DNA of 51,209 nt from positions 1 to 51,209 of IMG/VR virus record IMGVR_UViG_3300027743_000035, one strand, 5' to 3'. The position numbers were made by a program, and so were the translations under genes. The notes beneath the pieces were generated by a model, which saw nothing but the letters and a program-made list of their open reading frames with translations, searched no databases and had not been told where the DNA came from. Each line of letters starts with the position of its first letter. Position 1 is the stretch's first letter. The DNA is from a virus. Shown here piece after piece: positions 34,132-40,350 of this stretch.

Positions 34132-34307
34132 TTCACAGGTGCCTTATACTGGCCGATTATAACTTTAATCATGCCGCCAAAACTATCAGTTATATAAAAA
34201 ACCGCGCCTTCATCCATAAGCATTGGCACAGTAACTTCCGCCACTCCAACTTTCGTTCCCATGTGGTGCCGACAAGCATTGGCGACATTTAAAGGATTAA
34301 TAACCAT
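34128..34307 (-). CDS. Small hypothetical protein (59 residues)
   Basis: ATG shares a base with the preceding TAA stop, and the stop overlaps the next start (ATGA), so the gene is read as part of a coupled chain. Product starts MVINPLNVANACRHHMGTKV and ends YKAPVK. Reads as a beta-rich domain (VFYITDSFGGMIKVIIG). Unknown. Confidence 0.6.
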   Translation of the reverse strand: MVINPLNVANACRHHMGTKVGVAEVTVPMLMDEGAVFYITDSFGGMIKVIIGQYKAPVK

Positions 34308-35170
34308 TATGGCTTCACCTTATAGTCTGGCATTGGACAAATCCCCAATCTTGGGTCGCCGCGCCAGTGAGCTTTGACCAAAGTTGTTCCGCCCTTTTGA
34401 AAGTGGCGTAAATGGGAACGGACGAAATGAAAGGCTTTATGAAAGGCTGGCCCGTTTGGATTATGCCCTGAATATTTAGGCGGCGGGGCAGTCTTATTAA
34501 GTGTAATATAATGGTGCGGCTTTAATTCAAAGCCAAGCCCCCGCGCCTGTCTAGCGTGAGCTTTGTGGACAGGTTGAGCTTCGGTTTTAATTCCATATGG
34601 AGCATTTATAATTAAAATCATCGCAACAACGTGCGCCCCAATATATCCGGCAACTTTAGCCAAGTGTTCGTCGCTGTCATTCTCGCTCTTATAACAACAA
34701 ATCCGGCACGTTTCATCATCATACATTTCAACGTGGGAAGTCATTACAACCGTGGCGTCTAGGTCTGACATAATATCAATATGTAATTTTTGGCTATCTT
34801 CATCATATGAAACCATCGCGCCCATGCGATATTTCTTTGGCCGTTCATTTATAGTAACAATCAATACATCTTTCATTATATCAAAGTCAACATCTGGCTC
34901 GTCAGAAGTATTTTCCTGCTGCCATTCAAACCAAGTATATTGGCTAGGCGGCACAAGCAATCCGCCATGCCCCACAACCGGCCTACCATCATGGGCTTTT
35001 ATGGTTGAGCCGTTAAGCGTTTCAATGGTCTGGCCTACCAAATCCATAACCGCTGTCATTTCAAAACAAACCGTTTCCTGCATCTGGATAACGGCTTTAT
35101 CTCTTAACTCTTTGCTCTTTGGCTTAATCGTAACAGCCCGTTCAAAGATACTTCTCAAAAATGGTGTCAT
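34307..35170 (-). CDS. Hypothetical 287-residue phage protein with C-terminal basic block
   Basis: A protein with a helical N-terminus, acidic middle and C-terminal block KAFHFVRSHLRHFQKGG...VKAHWRGDPRLG. The W-R-G-D-P ending recurs in phage proteins of unknown function. ATG at 35170 follows the repeated leader GGAACATCGGCA. Nearby Cys (TCRICCYK) may bind a metal. Function unknown. Confidence 0.65.
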   Translation of the reverse strand: MTPFLRSIFERAVTIKPKSKELRDKAVIQMQETVCFEMTAVMDLVGQTIETLNGSTIKAHDGRPVVGHGGLLVPPSQYTWFEWQQENTSDEPDVDFDIMKDVLIVTINERPKKYRMGAMVSYDEDSQKLHIDIMSDLDATVVMTSHVEMYDDETCRICCYKSENDSDEHLAKVAGYIGAHVVAMILIINAPYGIKTEAQPVHKAHARQARGLGFELKPHHYITLNKTAPPPKYSGHNPNGPAFHKAFHFVRSHLRHFQKGGTTLVKAHWRGDPRLGICPMPDYKVKP

Positions 35171-35198
35171 TGCCGATGTTCCTTCCTAATAAGAAACA

Positions 35199-35348
35199 CT
35201 AGCAAAGTTGGCGTAGGGTGTCAACAAGTAATTTAAGGTCAGCTTTAAATTTATCGTGGTTTTTATTATAAACATCATCAACAGTATGACCTTCGGCTAC
35301 CCATTCAACTCTCTGGCAAGCCGCCCATAATTTAGGGTCTTTAATCAT
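35199..35348 (-). CDS. Small hypothetical protein (49 residues)
   Basis: ATG overlaps the HTH gene stop (ATGA). Product starts MIKDPKLWAACQRVEWVAEG and is helical, ending DTLRQLC. No recognised family. Confidence 0.55.
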   Translation of the reverse strand: MIKDPKLWAACQRVEWVAEGHTVDDVYNKNHDKFKADLKLLVDTLRQLC

Positions 35349-35647
35349 TCCCGCTTTCCTTCAGCCAGAGCTTCACTAACTCTACCAGTGTTTGTATTAA
35401 ATTTAGTGGCTACTTCCTGAAGGTGAATATCTGGATTAGCAAAAGCATAATCTACAATATCCTGTTTTTCCGCATCTGTCAAAGGCGGGTGCTTAACTGG
35501 CGCTTTGCGTCTAGTCGGGCTTTCCCTGATAGTTTCCTGTGCCAAATCGTGAATTTGATCGGCAATACTATCCAACCCATGAAACCTAATTTCAGCGGCT
35601 ATATTATGTAATTCTGTTCTAATCTCTGGAATGGTGCGTTTAGTCAT
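35345..35647 (-). CDS. Small HTH-type DNA-binding protein
   Basis: A 100-residue protein starting MTKRTIPEIRTELHNIAAEI. Near the C-terminus TDAEKQDIVDYAFANPDIHL followed by QEVATKFNTNTGRVSEAL fits a helix-turn-helix. The ATG overlaps the end of the preceding gene; an upstream extension of nine codons is rejected. A transcriptional regulator is likely but its target is unknown. Confidence 0.65.
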   Translation of the reverse strand: MTKRTIPEIRTELHNIAAEIRFHGLDSIADQIHDLAQETIRESPTRRKAPVKHPPLTDAEKQDIVDYAFANPDIHLQEVATKFNTNTGRVSEALAEGKRE

Positions 35648-35852
35648 TGTTAAACCTATTCCCCGTATCGGCATTAAAGAAAAAATCTAATTCAACTATG
35701 GCTTCAAGCTTAGTCCCATGCACAGAAAATATGCCCACAGGATTATCGGCACCTGAAAAGATTTCTAATTCAGACATTTCTTCTGGCGTCAAGCGTCTAA
35801 TTTTGAGGCCGCGTATTTTCTCTAAGCTAGAGAAATTTTTTCTGATATACAT
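35640..35852 (-). CDS. Hypothetical 70-residue protein
   Basis: Starts MYIRKNFSSLEKIRGLKIRR, acidic middle (TPEEMSELEIFSGAD) and a beta-rich end. ATG overlaps the previous gene stop. Unknown. Confidence 0.58.
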   Translation of the reverse strand: MYIRKNFSSLEKIRGLKIRRLTPEEMSELEIFSGADNPVGIFSVHGTKLEAIVELDFFFNADTGNRFNND

Positions 35853-36016
35853 TATACTATCCTAATTGGAGTATTCATAGCAGCTTTAAGTTTGGCGTCA
35901 GCATCCGGCGTATAAGGGTTAACAAATCCCTTTGGCTTTTCCGGCGTTCCACAAAAACGACAAACTAACTGACCATCCCTCTTGACAAGCTCACATTGTT
36001 CGCATTGGCGTTTCAT
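35852..36016 (-). CDS. Small zinc-ribbon protein (54 residues)
   Basis: Starts MKRQCEQCELVKRDGQLVCR followed by FCG, giving a CxxC...CxxC zinc ribbon. Stop TAA shares a base with the next start and the ATG overlaps the upstream stop (ATGA). Zinc-ribbon proteins of this kind often bind nucleic acid or modulate transcription machinery; role here unknown. Confidence 0.62.
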   Translation of the reverse strand: MKRQCEQCELVKRDGQLVCRFCGTPEKPKGFVNPYTPDADAKLKAAMNTPIRIV

Positions 36017-36168
36017 GTTATCATTTCCACCAAAGCTGAATATATTTCAAACAAACCAGTATCACGGCTTTTATAATAATTGGCTGTTTCTCTCAATTTC
36101 TCTCTGGCAACCCTCTTATCGTCACCATCGCAACGCAATAGAGCTAATTCCAGTGGGGTTTTAGTCAC
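36013..36168 (-). CDS. Small hypothetical protein (51 residues)
   Basis: GTG start overlapping the upstream stop (GTGA) and ending at a stop that overlaps the next ATG. Product starts VTKTPLELALLRCDGDDKRV and is helical and charged. Unknown. Confidence 0.55.
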   Translation of the reverse strand: MTKTPLELALLRCDGDDKRVAREKLRETANYYKSRDTGLFEIYSALVEMIT

Positions 36169-36425
36169 CGTTGTTCACTCCTATATGGCCTTCTAAGTGG
36201 AAAGCGTTTGTTAAAGAAAAACCTGATAGCTCGGCTGGCTTCTTCATCCAACAGAACAGATACATTTCTAACTATCTCACCATCTATAATTTCTGTGATA
36301 GAAATAAGGGCTTCATCATATTTATTGACCGCAATATTAATCTTATCACCATCATGGTCAATATATTCAAAAATGTCAGGGCTACCTGTCCTGACTTGCC
36401 CCTTTTTCACCTTGGGCGCTTTCAT
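36165..36425 (-). CDS. Small protein A of a tandem DGD pair
   Basis: An 86-residue protein with IDHDGDKINI, ALISITEI and SVLLDEEASRAIRFFFN. The next gene upstream encodes a protein with the same order of motifs (HIDGDGDTFGI, DVVIMV, VHLPNYVARQLRDLLN), so the two look like tandem duplicates. No function assigned. Ends in a basic tail (RFPLRRPYRSEQR). Confidence 0.6.
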   Translation of the reverse strand: MKAPKVKKGQVRTGSPDIFEYIDHDGDKINIAVNKYDEALISITEIIDGEIVRNVSVLLDEEASRAIRFFFNKRFPLRRPYRSEQR

Positions 36426-36712
36426 TCCGGCTCCCCTGTAAAGATCAGGATAGGTGGGCGTCGGGTTTCAGATGGTTCAATCTCCATGCTCCCAATATTC
36501 TCGTATGGCTCAACTGGCAATGGCTTATAGTTATAATTAAGCAAGTCCCTAAGCTGTCTGGCAACATAATTAGGCAGATGCACACTTTCATCATTGACCA
36601 TAATAACTACGTCACCCGTCCTAGGGAACATCTGTATTCCAAACGTATCACCATCCCCGTCAATGTGGGTAGCTTGCGTCTGTGTCGCATTAGATTGAAG
36701 ATTTCGTGGCAT
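36422..36712 (-). CDS. Small protein B of a tandem DGD pair, first gene of the leftward accessory operon
   Basis: A 96-residue protein with HIDGDGDTFGIQ, DVVIMVNDESVHLPNYVARQ and RDLLN, paralogous in outline to the following gene. ATG preceded by AAGGGAGCCAGATTAA. A promoter candidate lies 36 nt upstream. Unknown. Confidence 0.6.
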   Translation of the reverse strand: MPRNLQSNATQTQATHIDGDGDTFGIQMFPRTGDVVIMVNDESVHLPNYVARQLRDLLNYNYKPLPVEPYENIGSMEIEPSETRRPPILIFTGEPE

Positions 36713-36747
36713 TTAATCTGGCTCCCTTGGCTCGCTCAACTAGGATA

Positions 36748-36775
36748 AATTTAGCACCGCCCCAAAAAATGTCAA
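36748..36775 (-). promoter_or_regulatory. Promoter candidate for the 36712 gene
   Basis: TTGACA (36770-36775), 16-nt spacer ending in GC, TAAATT (36748-36753) on the minus strand. It is the first promoter upstream of the long chain of small genes below 36712. Confidence 0.5.
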
Positions 36776-37088
36776 GCCCCCCTATTAAATAAATCAAATA
36801 AAAATATTGGCTGTATTGTATGAAAAATGCCACCCCAAAAAATATGGCGCTCGGCTTTGATTAACCCGAATGGACGCCGACCCACCCCTATTGGGGGTTA
36901 AACGCTAACGTCAATGCTGGCTATCAATAACAACGATCAACTAACTCAATTACTAACATTGATTAGTAATGAATATCATTGAATATTTATATTGGCTTTA
37001 TATAGCAACACACATCATGGTGCATATGTTGATATATATTATAAATGATATATGGGCGTATTTATATTATAAATACATCACACATACG
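36776..37088. other. AT-rich intergenic region with palindromes, possible origin or operator zone
   Basis: About 310 bp with no plausible gene. It holds a perfect 22-bp palindrome ATTACTAA-cattga-TTAGTAAT (36949-36970), a near-perfect 19-bp palindrome GTATTTATA-t-TATAAATAC (37058-37076), a short direct repeat TGAATAT, and CCCC-TATT-GGGG. Strong A+T and repeated ATAT runs make local melting easy. It could be a replication origin, partition site or operator cluster. Confidence 0.45.
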
Positions 37089-37089
37089 A

Positions 37090-37116
37090 AAAAGGGCTGG
37101 CTCACGCCAACCCTTT
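37090..37116 (-). terminator. Intrinsic terminator after the 37141 gene
   Basis: Stem AAAGGGcTGGC/GCCAaCCCTTT with a TCAC loop and one mismatch, followed on the minus strand by TTTTT. It isolates the 37141-37843 unit from the palindrome region. Confidence 0.8.
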
Positions 37117-37140
37117 CCCTTACTGTATTAGTTGGCTAGA

Positions 37141-37587
37141 TCACCAACCCTTGCCAGTAATTTTCGTAATTTCACTAACGCGCTTATTGGCAAAGCTTAC
37201 AAGCTCAATACGCTGAAGCCTAGACTGGTCAATAAGATACCCGTCAAGAATGGCGCTTATATGCTTAGGCGTTACTACCAAGTAAATAACGCCCGGTTCA
37301 AAATCTTTTACCGCGTCAATTAGCTTTGGCTTTTTGCTAACAATGTTTGTGCGTTCAAACCTAACCCCTAGGCGTGACATAGCAAGCTCACGCTGTGCCG
37401 TGGTAGTCTTACCACCGAAACGCTGGCGCTTGGGGTATAGGTCAGCCATAGCTTGCTTACATAGCTCGTGGGCTACATCATAAGTAACGCCAGATGCAAT
37501 TGCCGTAGCGAGAACGCCACAAATGGGCTTTTGTGAATGGTAGTTAGAATAAAACCCTTGGGGATATTCAAAAACTGGCTTGCTCAT
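37141..37587 (-). CDS. Possible papain-like-fold (C39-like) peptidase
   Basis: A 148-residue protein with an early active-site-like segment KPICGVLATAIASG (C23), a helical middle TTTAQRELAMSRLGVRF, and VTPKHISAILDGYLIDQ (H109, D115 or D120). The Cys-His-Asp order and fold pattern suggest a papain-like cysteine peptidase or a catalytically dead relative. It lies downstream of a small membrane protein with a 20-nt overlap. It is a candidate for host takeover or anti-defence. Confidence 0.55.
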   Translation of the reverse strand: MSKPVFEYPQGFYSNYHSQKPICGVLATAIASGVTYDVAHELCKQAMADLYPKRQRFGGKTTTAQRELAMSRLGVRFERTNIVSKKPKLIDAVKDFEPGVIYLVVTPKHISAILDGYLIDQSRLQRIELVSFANKRVSEITKITGKGW

Positions 37588-37843
37588 TATTAAACCTTTC
37601 TGCCGATTGATTTGCTAGGAATTTCTCTGTATTTTCGATATAAACATTGATAACGATTTTTTCTGGCTTTGCAACCCTTTTTTTCGCAACATGGTGAATT
37701 TTATTTTTTGGCGTTGCTGCCTTTGCTTCAGCTTGCCTCATTCCGTTACCATAAGCGGCTGCAATCAAAAAGCCAATAATGCCGATTACCAACGCTAGCC
37801 GTAGGAAGCGACCAATTTTTACTCCAACATTATAAGCGGTCAT
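37568..37843 (-). CDS. Small membrane protein with basic linker
   Basis: A 91-residue protein with one N-terminal helix (LRLALVIGIIGFLIAAAYG), a basic linker (KNKIHHVAKKRVAKPEK) and a polar C-terminus. It overlaps the following putative peptidase gene by 20 nt. Preceded by a leader with the shared ATCGAAAGGG motif and a promoter. A membrane anchor or spanin-like part is conceivable; unproven. Confidence 0.58.
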   Translation of the reverse strand: MTAYNVGVKIGRFLRLALVIGIIGFLIAAAYGNGMRQAEAKAATPKNKIHHVAKKRVAKPEKIVINVYIENTEKFLANQSAERFNNEQASF

Positions 37844-37865
37844 TTTCTGCCCTTTCGATCATTTT

Positions 37866-37893
37866 GGTATAAAGCATTTGCTGGCTTAGTCAA
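37866..37893 (-). promoter_or_regulatory. Promoter for the 37843 gene
   Basis: TTGACT (37888-37893), 16-nt spacer, TATACC (37866-37871) on the minus strand. The transcript then starts with the shared ATCGAAAGGG leader element (plus-strand CCCTTTCGAT at 37850-37859). Confidence 0.6.
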
Positions 37894-38170
37894 GCATTAT
37901 TTTGATTGCCCACAAATTATTTTATAATGAGATTTGAGGGGCCATTATACGCCATTTCCCCTCTACTGTAATTTAAAATATAATATATATAATGTTATAA
38001 GGTCTAGATTGTCAGGGTAGTCGAATATTATTTATAATGTAAATCAAACATTATATTTTATATTCAGAGCGGCAGAAAGAGAGATTTTGCCCTTATATCA
38101 TTATATCCTTATACGATGGCGGAAAACTGCCATTCTACCATTCTATTTAACTTATAAATCACTATATTTT
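37894..38170. other. AT-rich intergenic region with a palindrome
   Basis: About 280 bp without a supported gene, very AT-rich. It contains TATAATGT-aaatcaa-ACATTATA (38033-38055), an 8-bp arm inverted repeat, and ATGGC-N8-GCCAT. It lies between a leftward unit and the rightward gene at 38236 and so must contain divergent control. No origin signature was recognised with certainty. Confidence 0.4.
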
Positions 38171-38176
38171 TAACGC

Positions 38177-38205
38177 TTGACAAGCTATCTAGCATCCTCT
38201 AACCT
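38177..38205 (+). promoter_or_regulatory. Promoter candidate for the rightward gene at 38236
   Basis: TTGACA (38177-38182), 17-nt spacer, TAACCT (38200-38205) on the plus strand, about 31 nt before the ATG. The leader contains AGGATAACGAA. Confidence 0.55.
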
Positions 38206-38235
38206 ATCCAACGCTCTTTAACATAGGATAACGAA

Positions 38236-38514
38236 ATGGTTTATATTTCCGAAAACGCGCCAATTCCGCCCGCCAATTCAAATCGCAAGGGAACGTGCCG
38301 CTTCCCATTTGCTCAATTAGAAATAGGCCACAGTTTCTTTGTTGCCAATAAAAACGATATGCCACCCGGCGAAGATATATCAGATGCCAGCACATTAGGC
38401 AACATGACAACTCACGTTTCTAGGCATAATAACAAATTAATGCCAGATAAGAAATTCCGTTGTCGCATTTATCCTGTTAATAAACAATGGATACAGGTTT
38501 GGCGCGAAGCTTAA
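38236..38514 (+). CDS. DUF7303-like small protein
   Basis: A 92-residue protein with CRFPFAQLEIGHSFFVANKN and a C-terminus KFRCRIYPVNKQWIQVWREA. The same layout ends the 27322 protein, so the two are paralogues. It is the only plus-strand gene in the 27-41 kb region. The stop and the opposite gene stop are directly adjacent. Function unknown. Confidence 0.7.
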   Translation: MVYISENAPIPPANSNRKGTCRFPFAQLEIGHSFFVANKNDMPPGEDISDASTLGNMTTHVSRHNNKLMPDKKFRCRIYPVNKQWIQVWREA

Positions 38515-38673
38515 TCACCACCATCCTAGGGGTTTATTGGGGAATTTGTCCATCCGAATGTCAATCAAGCGGCGAGCTTCAGCCAAGGTTTCAACCCTGA
38601 CCAAATTTTTGCCAGCAGCCCTAATGTGATAATAATCGCCGGAATATTCAATTTTATGTTGCCGATAAACCAT
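38515..38673 (-). CDS. Hypothetical 52-residue protein
   Basis: Starts MVYRQHKIEYSGDYYHIRAA with GGGAG upstream; a 10-codon extension is rejected. Ends with MDKFPNKPLGWW. Small alpha/beta domain, unknown. Convergent with the 38236 gene without a gap. Confidence 0.6.
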   Translation of the reverse strand: MVYRQHKIEYSGDYYHIRAAGKNLVRVETLAEARRLIDIRMDKFPNKPLGWW

Positions 38674-38699
38674 TTGCTTAACTCCCTTTCGATATAAAG

Positions 38700-38728
38700 A
38701 CACTAGCCAGCTTTCACAGTTAGGTCAA
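38700..38728 (-). promoter_or_regulatory. Promoter for the 38515 gene
   Basis: TTGACC (38723-38728), 17-nt spacer ending in GGC, TAGTGT (38700-38705) on the minus strand, followed by the shared ATCGAAAGGG leader element at 38684-38693. Confidence 0.6.
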
Positions 38729-38782
38729 GAGTTATTTTCAATTAGCCAGAAAATATATTTATTATAATTCGAGAAAAAAGAG

Positions 38783-38811
38783 TTGACAAAGCCATCGAAT
38801 TATAATATAAT
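38783..38811 (+). promoter_or_regulatory. Perfect-consensus plus-strand promoter without a downstream gene
   Basis: TTGACA (38783-38788), 17-nt spacer and TATAAT (38806-38811), a full sigma70 consensus. The first 80 nt after it contain no reading frame of note and then a stem-loop. It points into the terminator of the opposite gene, so it may make a short RNA. Confidence 0.7.
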
Positions 38812-38817
38812 TAGAGT

Positions 38818-38892
38818 AGCGCCAAAATTTTTCGATCTGCGCCAGACAAAAAAAGAGAGCCAAGGGAATTTAACCCTTGACCCTCTCTCTTT
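38818..38892 (+). ncRNA. Candidate small RNA from the consensus promoter
   Basis: A transcript of about 75 nt starting near 38818 and ending at the stem-loop at 38852-38892 is expected. The stem-loop has a short CTCTCTTT-rich 3' side. No coding potential. The region carries GATCTGCGCCAGAC, a motif echoed downstream of the second plus-strand promoter near 40720. Existence of the RNA is inferred only. Confidence 0.35.
38848..38892 (-). terminator. Intrinsic terminator after the 38906 gene, possibly bidirectional
   Basis: Outer stem AAAGAGAG/CTCTCTTT and inner stem AAGGG/CCCTT, followed on the minus strand by a run of T (38848-38854). On the plus strand the T run is shorter but could end the candidate small RNA. 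Confidence 0.75.
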
Positions 38893-38905
38893 AATGTGGG
38901 CTGGC

Positions 38906-39115
38906 TTATTTCCAATTTTTAGCCATGTTCCGGAAGCTTACCGCCTTGCCAGTTAGGCAATATTCCAATTCGGGGCGACCGCGCCGACCGTTGTGGATTG
39001 GCGTTGCCGAGATTAGGTTGCCCTTGCGCAGATTAACCAAAACAGCGTTAGAGAGAAGGCCACCATTGCCAGCTTCCACAATGGCGAGAGCCGCGAGCTT
39101 TTGCTTACCGTTCAT
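38906..39115 (-). CDS. Small winged-helix-like DNA-binding protein
   Basis: A 69-residue protein starting MNGKQKLAALAIVEAGNG. The stretch LVNLRKGNLISATPI and the wing-like GRRGRPELEYCLTGKA suggest a winged helix. The ATG at 39115 follows AAGGAATATTGAAT; a TTG two codons earlier is possible. Leader contains the AACATCGGCAA element and a hairpin. A regulator of the early region is plausible. Confidence 0.6.
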   Translation of the reverse strand: MNGKQKLAALAIVEAGNGGLLSNAVLVNLRKGNLISATPIHNGRRGRPELEYCLTGKAVSFRNMAKNWK

Positions 39116-39139
39116 ATTCAATATTCCTTTGCCGATGTT

Positions 39140-39162
39140 TCAAGAGAGACAACCCCTCTTGA
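39140..39162 (-). repeat. Inverted repeat in the leader of the 38906 gene
   Basis: TCAAGAG (39140-39146) and CTCTTGA (39156-39162) with a 9-nt loop, between the promoter and the ribosome binding site. In RNA it forms a stem-loop in the 5' leader. Confidence 0.5.
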
Positions 39163-39169
39163 TTTAATT

Positions 39170-39197
39170 ACTATAACAACTTTTTTGAGCCAGTCAA
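39170..39197 (-). promoter_or_regulatory. Promoter for the 38906 gene
   Basis: TTGACT (39192-39197), 16-nt spacer, TATAGT (39170-39175) on the minus strand. Confidence 0.65.
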
Positions 39198-39263
39198 CAA
39201 CTTTATTTCAATTAGCCAAAATAAAATCGCTTGACTAAATAACGCCATTCATTTATAATAAAA

Positions 39264-39497
39264 CTAGCCATCAATTTTCCTTACCCCTAGGCTATCCAGA
39301 TCAGTTGTGTCAATCCGAAAAGTTACTTTTAAGCCAGCTTTAACCGGGATATGAAATTTGTCAACCCTTGGCTTAATAATAGTTTTTCCGTTACGACGAA
39401 TTTTCCAATAATTGCCGTTCCTCATTGCAACTTCAAGCGAGCCGCTATCAAGCAATCTTTCGATTTCCTGAATTTTATTATAATCAAGCATATTCAT
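39264..39497 (-). CDS. Hypothetical 77-residue protein
   Basis: Starts MNMLDYNKIQEIERLLDSGS, then a beta-rich YWKIRRNGKTIIKPR block. GGAAAGGTCATTTA precedes the ATG; the 77-codon upstream extension overlaps the preceding gene in another frame and is rejected. No family recognised. Confidence 0.6.
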   Translation of the reverse strand: MNMLDYNKIQEIERLLDSGSLEVAMRNGNYWKIRRNGKTIIKPRVDKFHIPVKAGLKVTFRIDTTDLDSLGVRKIDG

Positions 39498-39561
39498 TAA
39501 ATGACCTTTCCAATTAACATAAGCCAACAATCTAGGCCAGACAAAGCCAGAATAAGAGTAT

Positions 39562-39756
39562 TCATCGCGCTTTGTCCCTTCCAGTTTCCGGCTTACCCAT
39601 TGCAGCCGAATAAAACCGGCTTGCTGAATAACTGGAATTTGTGCCGCGCAACTCACTAGAAAAATGAGCCGCAATTTCTCCGCGTTCATGCTCGCCAAGG
39701 TCAGGCAAGCTAGCGATAATTGACGCAATCTTTACATAATGCCGATGTTGAAACAT
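39562..39756 (-). CDS. Small phage protein, MFQHRHY type
   Basis: A 64-residue protein starting MFQHRHYVKIASIIASLPDL followed by a charged helix (GEHERGEIAAHFSSEL). The F-x-x-x-HY-x-x-IA start is common in small phage early proteins of unknown role. AAGGGAATAAA precedes the ATG. Preceded by an operator-like repeat and a promoter. Confidence 0.6.
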   Translation of the reverse strand: MFQHRHYVKIASIIASLPDLGEHERGEIAAHFSSELRGTNSSYSASRFYSAAMGKPETGRDKAR

Positions 39757-39776
39757 TTTATTCCCTTTCGATTTAA

Positions 39777-39811
39777 CTCCGCCAGCTTACCAAACCGGCG
39801 GAGTATGTCAA
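39777..39811 (-). promoter_or_regulatory. Promoter plus operator-like inverted repeat for the 39562 gene
   Basis: TTGACA (39806-39811), 16-nt spacer, weak TAAGCT (39784-39789) on the minus strand. The perfect 7-bp inverted repeat CTCCGCC (39777-39783)/GGCGGAG (39797-39803) brackets the -10, as a repressor site would. Confidence 0.45.
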
Positions 39812-39819
39812 CAATTATT

Positions 39820-40074
39820 TTACATACAATGGTATGTTTCCGAGCCGGGGTCACAATAATACGGGGTATTAATCGGAATTTCAAATTCGCCAGCTTCAGG
39901 GTTAAGGATATTTCGGGTTGTGCGAGTTACGCCACAAGCGCCGAGAAAATCAATAAGCTTTGCTCGCTTGTCATTCAGGGTTGCAAAAATTGCTTCGCCA
40001 ATTGCCTTGCGGCTGGCGTTGTCAGCATTTGCGCTCTTGATTGCTGTTGCGATAATGAGGGTTGAATTTTTCAT
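39820..40074 (-). CDS. Hypothetical 84-residue protein
   Basis: Starts MKNSTLIIATAIKSANADNA, helical, with two Cys and a C-terminal YYCDPGSETYHCM. Promoter and shared leader upstream. No family recognised. Confidence 0.6.
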   Translation of the reverse strand: MKNSTLIIATAIKSANADNASRKAIGEAIFATLNDKRAKLIDFLGACGVTRTTRNILNPEAGEFEIPINTPYYCDPGSETYHCM

Positions 40075-40107
40075 TTTGTTTAACTCCGTTTGCGTTTCGA
40101 TTTACTC

Positions 40108-40135
40108 ACTATAGCCAGAAATTTCAGCCAGTCAA
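40108..40135 (-). promoter_or_regulatory. Promoter for the 39820 gene
   Basis: TTGACT (40130-40135), 16-nt spacer ending in TGGC, TATAGT (40108-40113) on the minus strand, followed by the shared ATCGAAAC leader element. Confidence 0.65.
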
Positions 40136-40143
40136 GCATTATT

Positions 40144-40350
40144 TTAAAATAATTTTTCGCTACGGCAAAATTCTAGGTCTAGCTCCACGCCAAAAGCGTC
40201 AAGCTTTAAATTGTTACAACCGGAGCCATCATTATTGTGATTATACCAAATTTCCACAATATTTAATTTATTATCATAGATCAAGCCGTATTCATTACTG
40301 CCAAAATCAATGATTGTTGCCTTTTCGCTCGCCAGATATTCCTTTGACAT
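40144..40350 (-). CDS. Hypothetical 68-residue protein
   Basis: Starts MSKEYLASEKATIIDFGSNE, beta-rich, one CNNLKLD patch. ATG shares a base with the stop of the preceding gene (TAATG), so it is translated by coupling. Unknown. Confidence 0.58.
   Translation of the reverse strand: MSKEYLASEKATIIDFGSNEYGLIYDNKLNIVEIWYNHNNDGSGCNNLKLDAFGVELDLEFCRSEKLF

Noticed and set aside
36880-36900. CCCCTATTGGGG hairpin as a terminator
   Set aside because: Short stem without T tract; more likely chance or part of the palindromic region.
39498-39728. Longer version of the 39264 gene (154 residues)
   Set aside because: The extension is antisense-like overlap of another supported gene (39562-39756) in a different frame and lacks a ribosome binding site; the 39497 start has one.
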